DNA of 25,909 bases, from NCBI GenBank assembly GCA_028869615.1, contig JAGWRQ010000004.1, positions 1-25,909 of the forward strand. Direction: 5' to 3'. This stretch comes from Candidatus Methylomirabilota bacterium. Lineage in GTDB: Bacteria; Methylomirabilota; Methylomirabilia; Methylomirabilales; Methylomirabilaceae. The position numbers were made by a program, and so were the translations under genes. The notes beneath the pieces were generated by a model. The model made no database searches. It saw nothing but the letters and a program-made list of their open reading frames with translations, and was not told the origin of the DNA. Positions 1 to 7,309 of the stretch are shown one piece after another; the first letter of the stretch is position 1; every line of letters starts with the position of its first letter.

Positions 1-627
1 GAGTCGTCCGAACTTACCGAACGCCACCTGAGCGGCGGCGATGTCCAAGATCGCGATATTGCCGTCGAAGGCTCTAGCCGGCCCTTGCGGGGCCAGGAGG
101 CCTTTGATGCTGAATCGCTGCCGTCTCGAGCCGACCAGGAGGGTCAGGCTTCCCCCTTTTTGCAGTCCGTGCGCCTCTGCGAATGCCGTCGTCACAAAGA
201 TCGCGTCTGGGCTGAGCAACTCCTCAATCCCCGGCGGACGAACGCTATCGGTCAGCCGGTATTCTCGAAACGGATCTTCGGCGAACAGATCGACCCCCAT
301 CAGCAGAAGGGCTTCGCCCGGTCGATCAGCGACGGAAGCCACCGTTTGCATGATCGGCGCGGCCGCCGACACCCCATCCACCCGTTGCACGGCTGGCAGA
401 AGCCGCTCGTCGATTCCCGGCTCACCGCCTGAAATCTCAAGCGTGGCTCGACCTGCCACCAAATCGATCGCTCGCATAAACGAGCGCAGAACGCTCTCGT
501 TGGTTGCCTGGATTGCAGTAAAGGTGGCGACACCGATGGCGACGCCCGTCACGGTCACCAGCACCCTGACAGGGCTTGTCCAGAGATGGCGAAGGACGGT
601 GAGCCGCATGACCGACCAGGTATGCAC
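1..627 (-). CDS. ABC transporter permease, FtsX/MacB type (5' part only)
   Basis: This is the N-terminal 209 codons of a permease that continues past the left edge. Read on the minus strand it begins VHTWSVMRLTVLRHLWTSP. One hydrophobic segment (about residues 20-40) follows, and then a soluble domain ending KGLLAPQGPARAFDGNIAIL, the usual layout of a MacB periplasmic core domain in FtsX-family permeases. The GTG start at 627 is chosen because GAGGAG sits at 635-640, seven bases upstream; an ATG at 609 is the alternative. It begins one base after the stop of the LolD-like ATPase, so the two are surely co-translated and should form one transporter. The family includes lipoprotein release (LolCE), macrolide/peptide efflux (MacB) and exporters of unknown cargo. 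The visible part does not decide between them. Confidence 0.8.
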   Translation of the reverse strand, partial: MHTWSVMRLTVLRHLWTSPVRVLVTVTGVAIGVATFTAIQATNESVLRSFMRAIDLVAGRATLEISGGEPGIDERLLPAVQRVDGVSAAAPIMQTVASVADRPGEALLLMGVDLFAEDPFREYRLTDSVRPPGIEELLSPDAIFVTTAFAEAHGLQKGGSLTLLVGSRRQRFSIKGLLAPQGPARAFDGNIAILDIAAAQVAFGKFGRL

Positions 628-628
628 G

Positions 629-1306
629 TTAGCGCTCCTCGAGCCCCTCTATCCTTCCATCGCGCAGGTAGACGATCCGACCGGCCCTTTTCATCGCCTC
701 CTGGCTGTGGGTTGCCAGAACGATCGTCTGGCCTTGCTCTCGATGAAGCCGCGCGAGCAGATCCAGGACCGCTTCGCCCGCCACCGAATCCAGGTTGCCT
801 GTAGGCTCGTCGGCCAGGACAACCCGCGGCTCGGCCACGATCGCTCTGGCTATCGCCACCCGCTGCTGTTCCCCGCCGGACAGCTCATGGGGCCAGTGCT
901 CCGCGCGATGCATTAACCCTACCCGTTGCAGCCCTCGCTCAACGCGCCCTTCGATGTCGCTGCGCTGCAGCCCATTTAACAGCAACGGCAGGGCGACGTT
1001 CTCCTTGGCGGTCAGTGTCGGGAGCAGATTGAAGAACTGATAGACGATCCCAACCTTGCTCCGGCGAAGGCATGTCAGGCTGTCGTCGGACAGGCGATCC
1101 AGGCGCTCCCCCTCAAGCCACACCTCGCCGGAGGTCGGCCGATCGATTCCGGCCATCAGGTTGAGGAGAGTGGTTTTGCCGCAGCCGCTCGGTCCGACCA
1201 GCGCGACGAACTCTCCTGGCCCAATGGGCAGCGTGACCCCATCCAGGGCCCGCACCTCCACTGCGCCCAGCGAGTAGATCTTTGCAACCTGCTGCAGCCT
1301 GATCAT
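629..1306 (-). CDS. ABC transporter ATP-binding protein, LolD/MacB-like
   Basis: A complete 225-residue ATPase subunit. Visible motifs in order: Walker A GPSGCGKT (38-45), Q-loop at VYQFFNLLP (89-96), ABC signature LSGGEQQR (142-149), Walker B VVLADEP (162-168) and the switch histidine in LATH (200). The sequence around PTSGEVWLEG and TGNLDS is typical of the LolD/MacB/FtsE group, which powers FtsX-type permeases working on lipids or lipoproteins rather than importing solutes. The permease begins immediately after its stop codon. A GGGAG stands 5-8 bases before the ATG, and a good promoter lies at 1334-1362. Function as part of a LolCDE-like or MacB-like exporter is inferred; the substrate is unknown. 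The pal lipoprotein gene, divergently transcribed next door, is suggestive of an envelope role but no more. Confidence 0.9.
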   Translation of the reverse strand: MIRLQQVAKIYSLGAVEVRALDGVTLPIGPGEFVALVGPSGCGKTTLLNLMAGIDRPTSGEVWLEGERLDRLSDDSLTCLRRSKVGIVYQFFNLLPTLTAKENVALPLLLNGLQRSDIEGRVERGLQRVGLMHRAEHWPHELSGGEQQRVAIARAIVAEPRVVLADEPTGNLDSVAGEAVLDLLARLHREQGQTIVLATHSQEAMKRAGRIVYLRDGRIEGLEER

Positions 1307-1333
1307 CTAGGCTCCCTCACCTCCATCTCACTC

Positions 1334-1362
1334 ATTATCACGTGTACCTGCCGCTGAGTCAA
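1334..1362 (-). promoter_or_regulatory. Sigma70-like promoter of the ABC transporter operon
   Basis: On the minus strand a -35 box TTGACT (1357-1362) and a -10 box GATAAT (1334-1339) are separated by 17 bases. Each differs from consensus by one base. They lie about 28 bases upstream of the ATPase ATG, with the Shine-Dalgarno site in between. Confidence 0.65.
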
Positions 1363-1406
1363 CGCGCCCACTCCTGGAGCACCCGCACAAAAAACTAGAA
1401 ATTCGA

Positions 1407-1435
1407 TTGACAAGCCTATAGACGAGGGGTATAGA
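1407..1435 (+). promoter_or_regulatory. Sigma70-like promoter of pal
   Basis: A perfect -35 box TTGACA (1407-1412), a 17-base spacer and a -10 box TATAGA (1430-1435) point toward pal. The predicted transcript has a leader of roughly 150 bases before the ATG at 1596. It is divergent from the ABC promoter, whose -35 box is only 44 bases away. I see no riboswitch fold in the leader. Confidence 0.6.
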
Positions 1436-1595
1436 TACCTCTATTCAGGAATAGCCTGAAATGATTTCACCATTATCCGTTTCTATCCGGCCGGCATGAG
1501 GCCGTTGGTCGCGTATGTGGTGCAAATGAAGCAAGGTCGAGGGGATGCTGCGAGTCGCTTTATCTAAAGGACATTGTGTGAGGAGGCGAAAGCAA

Positions 1596-2120
1596 ATGGA
1601 GAAATCATGGAGGCTGAGGACTCTCTCGAGCGTAGGGCTGCTTTTTTTCGTCGTGCTTCTGCTCTCCGGCTGCCCGAAGCGTGCGGAGCTTGCCGGTGAG
1701 GAGGAGGTCAAGCCTGCTACATCGATACAGGAGCCACCGGCAACAGGAGCGCCCTCTGCGCAACAGCCGGCAATGGCAGGTAAGGAGTCGCCGCTCAAGG
1801 ATATCTTCTTCGATTTCGATAAATCGACCATCCGCAACGATGCAAAGTCAGATCTCAACGAAGATCTTCAGTGGCTCAAAGCTACGCCGACGGCGCGGAT
1901 CACGATTGAGGGCCACTGCGACGAACGCGGGACGGCGGAATATAATCTGGCTCTAGGCGAACGGCGGGCCAAGGCTGCCAGGGACTACCTGGTGGCGGCA
2001 GGCATCAATGCCAAACGCCTCAAGACTGTGAGCTTCGGGAAGGAACGCCCGTTCGTCCTTGGTCACGATGAGTCAGCCTGGAAGTGGAACCGAAGGGCCC
2101 ACTTCGTGGTAGGCGAATAG
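1596..2120 (+). CDS. pal: Peptidoglycan-associated lipoprotein (Pal)
   Basis: A 174-residue OmpA-family lipoprotein. The N-terminus has a charged region, a hydrophobic run (13-23) and the lipobox LSGC, with Cys26 as the lipid-modified residue. A low-complexity Pro/Ala linker (about 27-65) leads to an OmpA-like domain (68-172) with DIFFDFDKSTI, GHCDERGT (106-113) and NLALGERRA (117-125), the parts that bind meso-diaminopimelate of peptidoglycan in this family. Pal tethers the outer membrane to the wall and works with TolB. The ATG at 1596 is chosen over an upstream in-frame start at 1545 because AGGAGG lies at 1581-1586 and the signal peptide then has normal length. No tol genes are in view, so pal stands alone here. 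It ends 13 bases from the oppositely directed transporter gene. Confidence 0.93.
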   Translation: MEKSWRLRTLSSVGLLFFVVLLLSGCPKRAELAGEEEVKPATSIQEPPATGAPSAQQPAMAGKESPLKDIFFDFDKSTIRNDAKSDLNEDLQWLKATPTARITIEGHCDERGTAEYNLALGERRAKAARDYLVAAGINAKRLKTVSFGKERPFVLGHDESAWKWNRRAHFVVGE

Positions 2121-2133
2121 TTGCATCGCGACG

Positions 2134-3537
2134 CTATGGGCGGAAGAAGACGAGGGTCACCAGGAGAAAGAGGGGAAGGAGGATGCCGATGGTGTACTTC
2201 ATGTACCCCAAGAAAGACGGCATCTTGATCCCGGCCTCTTCCGCGATCGCCTTGACCATGAAGTTGGGGCCGTTGCCGATATAGGTATTCGCTCCCATAG
2301 AAACGGCGCCGATAGAGATCGCCGTCAGGAGCGTTTCACCGTGCATGTCTGCGGTTACGGCCTGCAGAAGCTGGCCCAGGTGTGCCGATTCCGTCCCCAT
2401 CAGGCCGCTGGCCATCGACGCGAAGGTCAGATAGGTCGGCGCATTGTCGAGGAAGCTTGACAGGAGTCCGGCCATCCAAAAGAACTGCCACGGGTGCGTG
2501 AGACCGATCTCACCTCCGCGTGCCTCGAGGATGGCCAGAGCAGGGATCATTGTCGCGAAGATCCCGGCAAAGATCACGGCCACCTCCACAATGGGGGACA
2601 AGGTGAAGCCGTTGGCGGCGCGCGTCTCCTGAGGCGTCATCAGCATGGACAGTACTGCGAGGATACCCATTCCCACCACCTGCCCGCCCCGGCGCGCATA
2701 TTCGGACTGAAGACCGATCTGGATACCGAATCGCCCCACCACAAAGGCCACCGTAAGCACGCCCAGCAATAGCGGGAAATTAATCTTCCCTTCCACGCTG
2801 AGCTTTTCCCGAACCTCGAATTCCGTTCTTACGGCCCCCTGGTGTGTCGCTTGCTCGGCTTCGAACCAACGCCGGTCCCATACGTAGAAGACGACAAGTA
2901 GCGCCGTGATCATCAGGAGCCAGTGAGGCAGCAGTCGGATCGTCCACTCGAACGGTACCCCTCGAAGAAAGCCGAGAAAGAGCGGCGGATCACCGAGGGG
3001 GGTGAGCAGGCCGCCGATGTTCGACACGATGAAAATAAAGAAGACTACGATGTGCATCTGATGCCGACGCCGCTCGTTGGCGCGAAGGATCGGACGAATC
3101 AGCAGCATCGAGGCGCCTGTGGTTCCAATGAAATTTGCGAAGACGGCCCCTATCGCCAGGACGACGGTGTTGATGAAAGGCGTACCGGACAGTGAACCTC
3201 GCAGGTGGATTCCGCCGGAGATGATGAACAGGGCCGTGAGCAGGACCATAAATGCCGTATACTCAAACCCCGTCTCGATGAGGCGAGACCTATCCAGCCT
3301 GAAGATGTGGAACAATACGGGAAGCGCGAAGATGACGCTGACGATCCCCTTGTTGAGATTGGATTCCCACCAGCGGGGAACGAGCAGCGGCAGGACCGCA
3401 ATGGACAGGAGGAACAGGGCGAATGGCGCCACCCAGACCAGCCCAAGCTGATGACCCAATGGCGTCCCACCCTCCTCCGCGGCTACAGCGACACCCTGCA
3501 GGGCCAAGTGCGCTGGTGTCGTCAACACCAGTCTCAC
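2134..3537 (-). CDS. Putative sodium/proton antiporter or citrate-type transporter (NhaD/CitMHS superfamily)
   Basis: A 467-residue polytopic membrane protein with roughly 11-12 hydrophobic segments spread over its length. Conserved-looking polar patches sit inside the membrane: FIGTTGASMLLIRP, SNIGGLLTPLGDPPLFLGF, SFLDNAPTYLTF and GANTYIGNGPNFMVKAIAEE. The paired TTGAS/GDPPLF and SMGANTYIGNGPNF patches match the inverted-repeat ion-transporter architecture of the NhaD and putative citrate-transport (CitMHS_2-like) families. Transport of Na+/H+ or a carboxylate is inferred; the sequence does not settle it. The GTG start is bounded by an in-frame TGA two codons upstream, so it cannot begin earlier. 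There is no convincing Shine-Dalgarno site. It is single, tail-to-tail with pal and head-to-head with the metallophosphoesterase. Confidence 0.82.
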   Translation of the reverse strand: MRLVLTTPAHLALQGVAVAAEEGGTPLGHQLGLVWVAPFALFLLSIAVLPLLVPRWWESNLNKGIVSVIFALPVLFHIFRLDRSRLIETGFEYTAFMVLLTALFIISGGIHLRGSLSGTPFINTVVLAIGAVFANFIGTTGASMLLIRPILRANERRRHQMHIVVFFIFIVSNIGGLLTPLGDPPLFLGFLRGVPFEWTIRLLPHWLLMITALLVVFYVWDRRWFEAEQATHQGAVRTEFEVREKLSVEGKINFPLLLGVLTVAFVVGRFGIQIGLQSEYARRGGQVVGMGILAVLSMLMTPQETRAANGFTLSPIVEVAVIFAGIFATMIPALAILEARGGEIGLTHPWQFFWMAGLLSSFLDNAPTYLTFASMASGLMGTESAHLGQLLQAVTADMHGETLLTAISIGAVSMGANTYIGNGPNFMVKAIAEEAGIKMPSFLGYMKYTIGILLPLFLLVTLVFFRP

Positions 3538-3647
3538 GCGTCAGGTGTCACCATACCAGAGTTGACGTGAAAGTGAAAGCGCTTCCGGGGTCTCGTGGTG
3601 AACACCCCCCTGGTGCCCGCTCCCAGTGCGGTCCACGATCTCATTGT

Positions 3648-3655
3648 GCTATACT
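3648..3655 (+). promoter_or_regulatory. Possible extended -10 promoter of the metallophosphoesterase gene
   Basis: TGCTATACT contains a one-mismatch -10 box (3650-3655) preceded by the TGn of extended -10 promoters. No good -35 box lies at the right distance, as is common for this class. The predicted leader to the TTG start at 3739 is about 77 bases. Confidence 0.4.
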
Positions 3656-3695
3656 GATACGTGTTGTATCAAAATCTCAGCAGAGAGCTGCGTAT

Positions 3696-3729
3696 CATTC
3701 ATCCAGAGCCTGCCGAAGGGTCGAAGGAG
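3696..3729 (+). repeat. Dispersed-repeat-like sequence in the leader of the metallophosphoesterase gene
   Basis: The stretch CATTCATCCAGAGCCTGCCG and the following AAGGGTCGAAGGA resemble a short intergenic repeat (consensus like CCTGAGCCTGCCGAAGG...CGAAGGA) that I recall from many bacterial genomes. It has no second copy in this window. Its last bases, AAGGAGG, serve as the Shine-Dalgarno site of the downstream gene. Confidence 0.4.
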
Positions 3730-3738
3730 GGCAACGGG

Positions 3739-4746
3739 TTGTCGACGAACGGGATCTTCAAGGTCGCCCACCTCTCTGATCTCCATCTCACTTCACTGGT
3801 CGGCGTCAAGATCCGCGATCTCCTGAACAAGCGCGCGCTCGGCTACCTGTCCTGGCGACTCCGGCGTCGTCGCGAGCACGCACCTGAAATCCTAGGCGCC
3901 CTGCTTCACGACTTGAGCGGGCTGGCGCTGGACCATATCGTGATTACGGGCGATCTGACCCACATCGGTCTCCCCGGTGAATTTCAACAAGTCCGACAAT
4001 GGCTGGAGATGCTCAGTCCACCGACCGATGTCACCGTTGTCCCGGGTAACCACGATGCATACGTCCGCACTGCGTGGCAGGACACCTTCGCCCTGTGGGC
4101 GCCCTATATGGCCTCCGATCCGGAACTGCAGACCGAAGAACAGCAGACGCCCGGCCGTTCATTCTTTCCAAGCATACGGGTGCGCGGGCATACCGTTCTG
4201 ATTGGAGCGACATCCACACGCTCGTCCGCTCCTTTTTTTGCCACAGGAAGCCTGGGGGCTGCACAGATGGACAGACTCGGCGACATCCTCGATCTCACCC
4301 GCCGACAGGGCCTGTTCAGAATCCTCCTCATCCACCATCCTCCTACGGCGGCCATGGTCGGGTGGCGGAAACGACTCACCGACGGGGCCACGTTGAGGGC
4401 CCTTCTTGCTCGGCACGGCGTGGAGATGATTTTGCACGGACACACCCACCGTTCTTCCGTGGTGTACCTTCCTGACGTGGGAGGTACGATCCCCATTATG
4501 GGTGTCCCTTCTGCCTCCGCTCGCGGTTCGGAGCCGGAGCAGCATGCGGGGTATCATATCTACGAGGTGCGTCCGTCGTCTCACGGATGGGAGGTCCGAA
4601 CGTCGGCGCGCGGCTACTCCCCCGGGAACCGCTGTTTTGTTGCCAGGAATCAACGGGTGATAACGGTGCCCGGCTCGGTGACGGGCTCACTGTACACTCC
4701 AGTCCACCCACACAGTCACCCCGCTCAACACGGCCAGCGAGCCTAA
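3739..4746 (+). CDS. Metallophosphoesterase, calcineurin-like (Icc/CpdA-type)
   Basis: A 335-residue enzyme with the full set of dinuclear metal motifs: DLH in HLSDLHL (14-16), GDLTH (71-75), GNHD (103-106), IHHPP (198-202) and GHTH (234-237). These coordinate two metal ions and hydrolyse phosphomonoesters or phosphodiesters such as cyclic nucleotides. The substrate cannot be read from the sequence. The TTG start is preferred because AGGAGG lies at 3725-3730, eight bases upstream, and because the 26 residues that an upstream start at 3661 would add are translated repeat-like DNA (PEPAEGSK). The C-terminal 60 residues beyond the catalytic domain carry no recognisable motif and end in a His/Pro-rich tail. 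It is a single gene, facing the restriction-modification unit tail to tail. Confidence 0.87.
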   Translation: MSTNGIFKVAHLSDLHLTSLVGVKIRDLLNKRALGYLSWRLRRRREHAPEILGALLHDLSGLALDHIVITGDLTHIGLPGEFQQVRQWLEMLSPPTDVTVVPGNHDAYVRTAWQDTFALWAPYMASDPELQTEEQQTPGRSFFPSIRVRGHTVLIGATSTRSSAPFFATGSLGAAQMDRLGDILDLTRRQGLFRILLIHHPPTAAMVGWRKRLTDGATLRALLARHGVEMILHGHTHRSSVVYLPDVGGTIPIMGVPSASARGSEPEQHAGYHIYEVRPSSHGWEVRTSARGYSPGNRCFVARNQRVITVPGSVTGSLYTPVHPHSHPAQHGQRA

Positions 4747-5082
4747 TATAGTCAGTGCCGCGTTCAGATGGCTGAAGGCTTCGCCCCGCCCTGAAAGTCT
4801 TTGAGGTTTTTTGGACGGCAACGAACATTTCCGCAAGGACACCCTTCGGCATCATCGAGGTTCCGGCACATCCGGGAGGTGACGTTGTCGATCCGCTACC
4901 ATCCGGTGCGGCGATCCAGGGTCCGGTATTGGATCGCCGCAGCCAGATGATCGGTTCGGATCGTCTCGTGGCCTTCGAGATCGGCGCAAGCGCCAATACC
5001 ATTACGCTGGTCTCGCCAGGAGGAGTTCAGACGCCCACCTCAGGCGTTTCCTGATGAGATCCAGACTAAGCGCGGAGGATTG
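4747..5082. other. Gene-free stretch between metallophosphoesterase and restriction gene
   Basis: These 336 bases hold no intact gene. The only recognisable content is the 91-base comM-like fragment at 4896-4986. The plus strand has an open frame across the same bases ending at 5054, but its middle is the antisense of the comM remnant, so I do not call it a gene. No clear terminator hairpin with a T-run serves either flanking gene. Confidence 0.6.
4896..4986 (-). pseudogene. Remnant of the 3' end of a second comM gene
   Basis: Bases 4901-4986 align without gaps to 7312-7397, the last 28 codons of comM, with 5 mismatches in 86 bases (94%). Read on the minus strand it gives [20 protein letters not shown] then RTLDRRTGW and a TAG stop at 4896-4898. 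Four of the five differences are synonymous; the fifth changes Glu to Ala, and the original TGA has become TGG followed by TAG. Similarity stops abruptly at 4987. It lies on the far side of the restriction-modification genes, so the two copies flank them as direct repeats. Confidence 0.85.
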
Positions 5083-5877
5083 TCAGTGCTGCCGTTCTCG
5101 ATATAACTTCAGGTCCGCTTCGGTGACTTGCTCTCCAGGCACGAGGCGGTAATGTTTCTCTGATACGATGGCAATCCCGTCTTTGCCCTGTTCGAACTCA
5201 AAGAGCGCAATCAGGTCATCTTCCATGAACTGAGCGCCGATTGGCCGACAGATCACGTGCTGAAACTTGTTCGCACACATTGCCATATCTTGCTCGATTT
5301 GGACGACGCTCAGACGATCATTCCCGCCCTTCGCTTGCACCGGAAAGACGTAGTGGATGCCTTTCTTGTCAACGCCAACATAGATTTCATCGGTCTCGAT
5401 CTGGCCAAGCTTGGGGACCGTTGTCCGGAGATGGTTCTGAAGTGAATAGCATGTCACGCTGGTGAAGATGTCGATCAATCGGTTGTAGCGCAATTTGGCC
5501 AACAGGGCTTGTTCATCACTTAGGGCGTACATCGCGATTACGCCGGGAGTAGCGTCAGGCACCTTGGTTTCGGCCATCATTGTGTTCGGTCGGACGATAG
5601 CCTGCGCAATAGCGACAAAACAGTACCGTGCGGGACCGGCCGGTCGGATGATCCATTCCTTCCCTTTCGGAGCCTTCGCCCGAATCGATTCAGGCAGGGG
5701 GGTACGATACCGGAAGCTGTAGATGACGTCGCCGAGGTTCTTCGGCAGCCTGACACCCAATCGCTTGGCTACGCGGACCAGATCCTCCCTTTCAAACGGA
5801 ACTTCGACGGTGCCCGGCTTGAAGTGAGAACGAAAGATCTCCTCAATGATCTGTGAATACCGGTTTGGTTCGGTCAT
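5083..5877 (-). CDS. Probable restriction endonuclease of a type II-like system (PD-(D/E)XK-like)
   Basis: A 264-residue protein I cannot tie to a named enzyme. The C-terminal half has a nuclease-like core: QIETDEIYVGVD (159-170), then HYVFPVQAKGG (175-185), then VVQIEQD (191-197). This fits a PD-(D/E)XK fold in which acidic residues near 161-164 are followed by a beta-strand ending in Q-A-K (181-183), with Gln in place of the usual Glu of ExK. The N-terminal half (SQIIEEIFRSHF...KRLGVRLPKNLGDVIY) may bind DNA. The ATG at 5877 is chosen over a GTG at 5901 because GGAGG lies at 5885-5889, and it leaves only four bases after the methyltransferase stop. Gene order and coupling to a methylase make restriction the best guess; the cleavage site is unknown. 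Confidence 0.65.
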   Translation of the reverse strand: MTEPNRYSQIIEEIFRSHFKPGTVEVPFEREDLVRVAKRLGVRLPKNLGDVIYSFRYRTPLPESIRAKAPKGKEWIIRPAGPARYCFVAIAQAIVRPNTMMAETKVPDATPGVIAMYALSDEQALLAKLRYNRLIDIFTSVTCYSLQNHLRTTVPKLGQIETDEIYVGVDKKGIHYVFPVQAKGGNDRLSVVQIEQDMAMCANKFQHVICRPIGAQFMEDDLIALFEFEQGKDGIAIVSEKHYRLVPGEQVTEADLKLYRERQH

Positions 5878-5881
5878 TCGA

Positions 5882-7270
5882 TCACCCTCCGACTCCGACA
5901 CACTTTAGACTCGCAAGCTGGCGTTGACGTCTAGGGCCTGGCCATCGCAGTATCACGACCTCTTCGCGTAGTTGGTCCTTGGTTGCAGTTGCCAAACGAG
6001 TGCGAAACAAGTCGATGCCTACTACTTGATAGCCTAGCGACTCGGCAATATCTGCCAACAACTGTCCCGTACGAATCATGACGCGTAGGTACGATGCCTG
6101 ATCGCCGACCACGCATGCCAATTGTGCACCGGGGCGCAGGACGAAGCGCAGTTCTGCGAAATGGCGCGCCATCCCGCCGAAATATAGCTTTGTGACCTTA
6201 TGATACTGGCGCTCGAAACCCGATGTTTTCCCAAGTTCGATTCTGCGCTCTTCGATCGCTTTCGCAATACGCTGGATTTCATCGTGATCAGCGACCCATC
6301 TATCGTCATCGTCGCCCTTGTAGACCCCCCGTGTATTAGAACGGACCAAGCCTTGCTTCAAAGCTTGGAGGTCAGACTTACTACTGATGAAACCTAGCAA
6401 TACGGACTCGAGGCGTGTTGTCCTGGTGTAGTCCTTTTCATTGGGGTAGGGCGGCGAAGTGATGACGGCATCAACTGTCGCACTGGGCAGGAGCTGCGAA
6501 ATCTGACGAGCATCCGCATGATGGACTGCCGTGGGTGTACCGTCCATCTTGCGCAAGGATCGCAGGTCGGCGGCCATTGTCTCCACCATAGCCAGCCACG
6601 GCGCAACAACCGGACTATCTGGCTTCGCAGGAACAACCCCGACCTCCGGACCAAAATGGAGATTGCTGATTGAATGCACGAGGGCTGTGCCGAGCGCCAG
6701 AAGCTCATGTTTTCGATACGCGTCGTTGTGAGTTTGGTCGAGACAAGCGAGCAGAACCAGAGTCTTGTGTAGTGGAAGTGGGCTGATGGAATTCGCCAGG
6801 AGAAGTCGTTCCTTTTCGAGCGGAAGCTTCCGCAAGACCGTCGGGCAGTCCGGCCCAGCTGTCCGAGCTCTCCTGAACAGAGGTAGGGTGGGCTCATCCT
6901 CGAATCCCTCCGACTGCAGTTTTTCCCTCGCCAGCTCAGCGACTTCTCTCGCGTGTTCCAGTAGCCCGTCTGGGTCAGGTGACCAATCTGTCTTTACTGC
7001 GCTGGCAAAATGGGCAAACGGGTTCGCCTCCACTCCGACGCTTGGAATGCCGAGTTTCTTGCATTCAACGATCGTCGTGCCTGTCCCGCAGAATGGGTCG
7101 AGAACCGTGTGATCCGGGCCAACGCCGAACCGTTGCAAATAGTCGCGTACCAGGTGAGGTGGGAACGAAAGGACGAACCGATACCAGTCATGCGCCACCC
7201 GATCCAGAGCCGAGAGTCTGTTCTGCGTGCCGTTTGCAGAACGCATGCATCCCTGGAGATCTCGTTTCAT
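5882..7270 (-). CDS. Site-specific DNA methyltransferase (N4-cytosine or N6-adenine)
   Basis: A 462-residue amino-methyltransferase. The AdoMet-binding motif I is LDPFCGTGTT (57-66), and VGVEANPFA (78-86) follows as motif II. The catalytic motif IV is TSPPY (271-275). SPPY favours N4-cytosine methylation, though N6-adenine enzymes can carry it. About 205 residues separate motifs I and IV, so a target-recognition region probably lies between them. An Asp-rich GDDDDR stretch follows the catalytic motif. The start at 7270 has no strong Shine-Dalgarno site and lies 39 bases after the comM stop; an ATG at 7246 is possible. The putative nuclease starts four bases after its stop, so the two form one modification-restriction operon. 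By eye this gene is less GC-rich than its neighbours, consistent with acquisition. Confidence 0.88.
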   Translation of the reverse strand: MKRDLQGCMRSANGTQNRLSALDRVAHDWYRFVLSFPPHLVRDYLQRFGVGPDHTVLDPFCGTGTTIVECKKLGIPSVGVEANPFAHFASAVKTDWSPDPDGLLEHAREVAELAREKLQSEGFEDEPTLPLFRRARTAGPDCPTVLRKLPLEKERLLLANSISPLPLHKTLVLLACLDQTHNDAYRKHELLALGTALVHSISNLHFGPEVGVVPAKPDSPVVAPWLAMVETMAADLRSLRKMDGTPTAVHHADARQISQLLPSATVDAVITSPPYPNEKDYTRTTRLESVLLGFISSKSDLQALKQGLVRSNTRGVYKGDDDDRWVADHDEIQRIAKAIEERRIELGKTSGFERQYHKVTKLYFGGMARHFAELRFVLRPGAQLACVVGDQASYLRVMIRTGQLLADIAESLGYQVVGIDLFRTRLATATKDQLREEVVILRWPGPRRQRQLASLKCVGVGG

Positions 7271-7309
7271 AGTTGCACCATGCCTACTCGAAGGGTGGTC
7301 ATCGCGGTC

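Noticed and set aside
41..916. Long plus-strand frame over the ABC transporter genes
   Set aside because: The minus strand encodes a recognisable permease and an ATPase with all ABC motifs over the same bases; the plus frame is a GC-rich shadow.
4790..5054. Open plus-strand frame reading KVFEVFWTATNISARTPFGI and onward to GVQTPTSGVS
   Set aside because: It looked protein-like, but its centre is the exact antisense of the comM fragment and it has no start codon or Shine-Dalgarno site.
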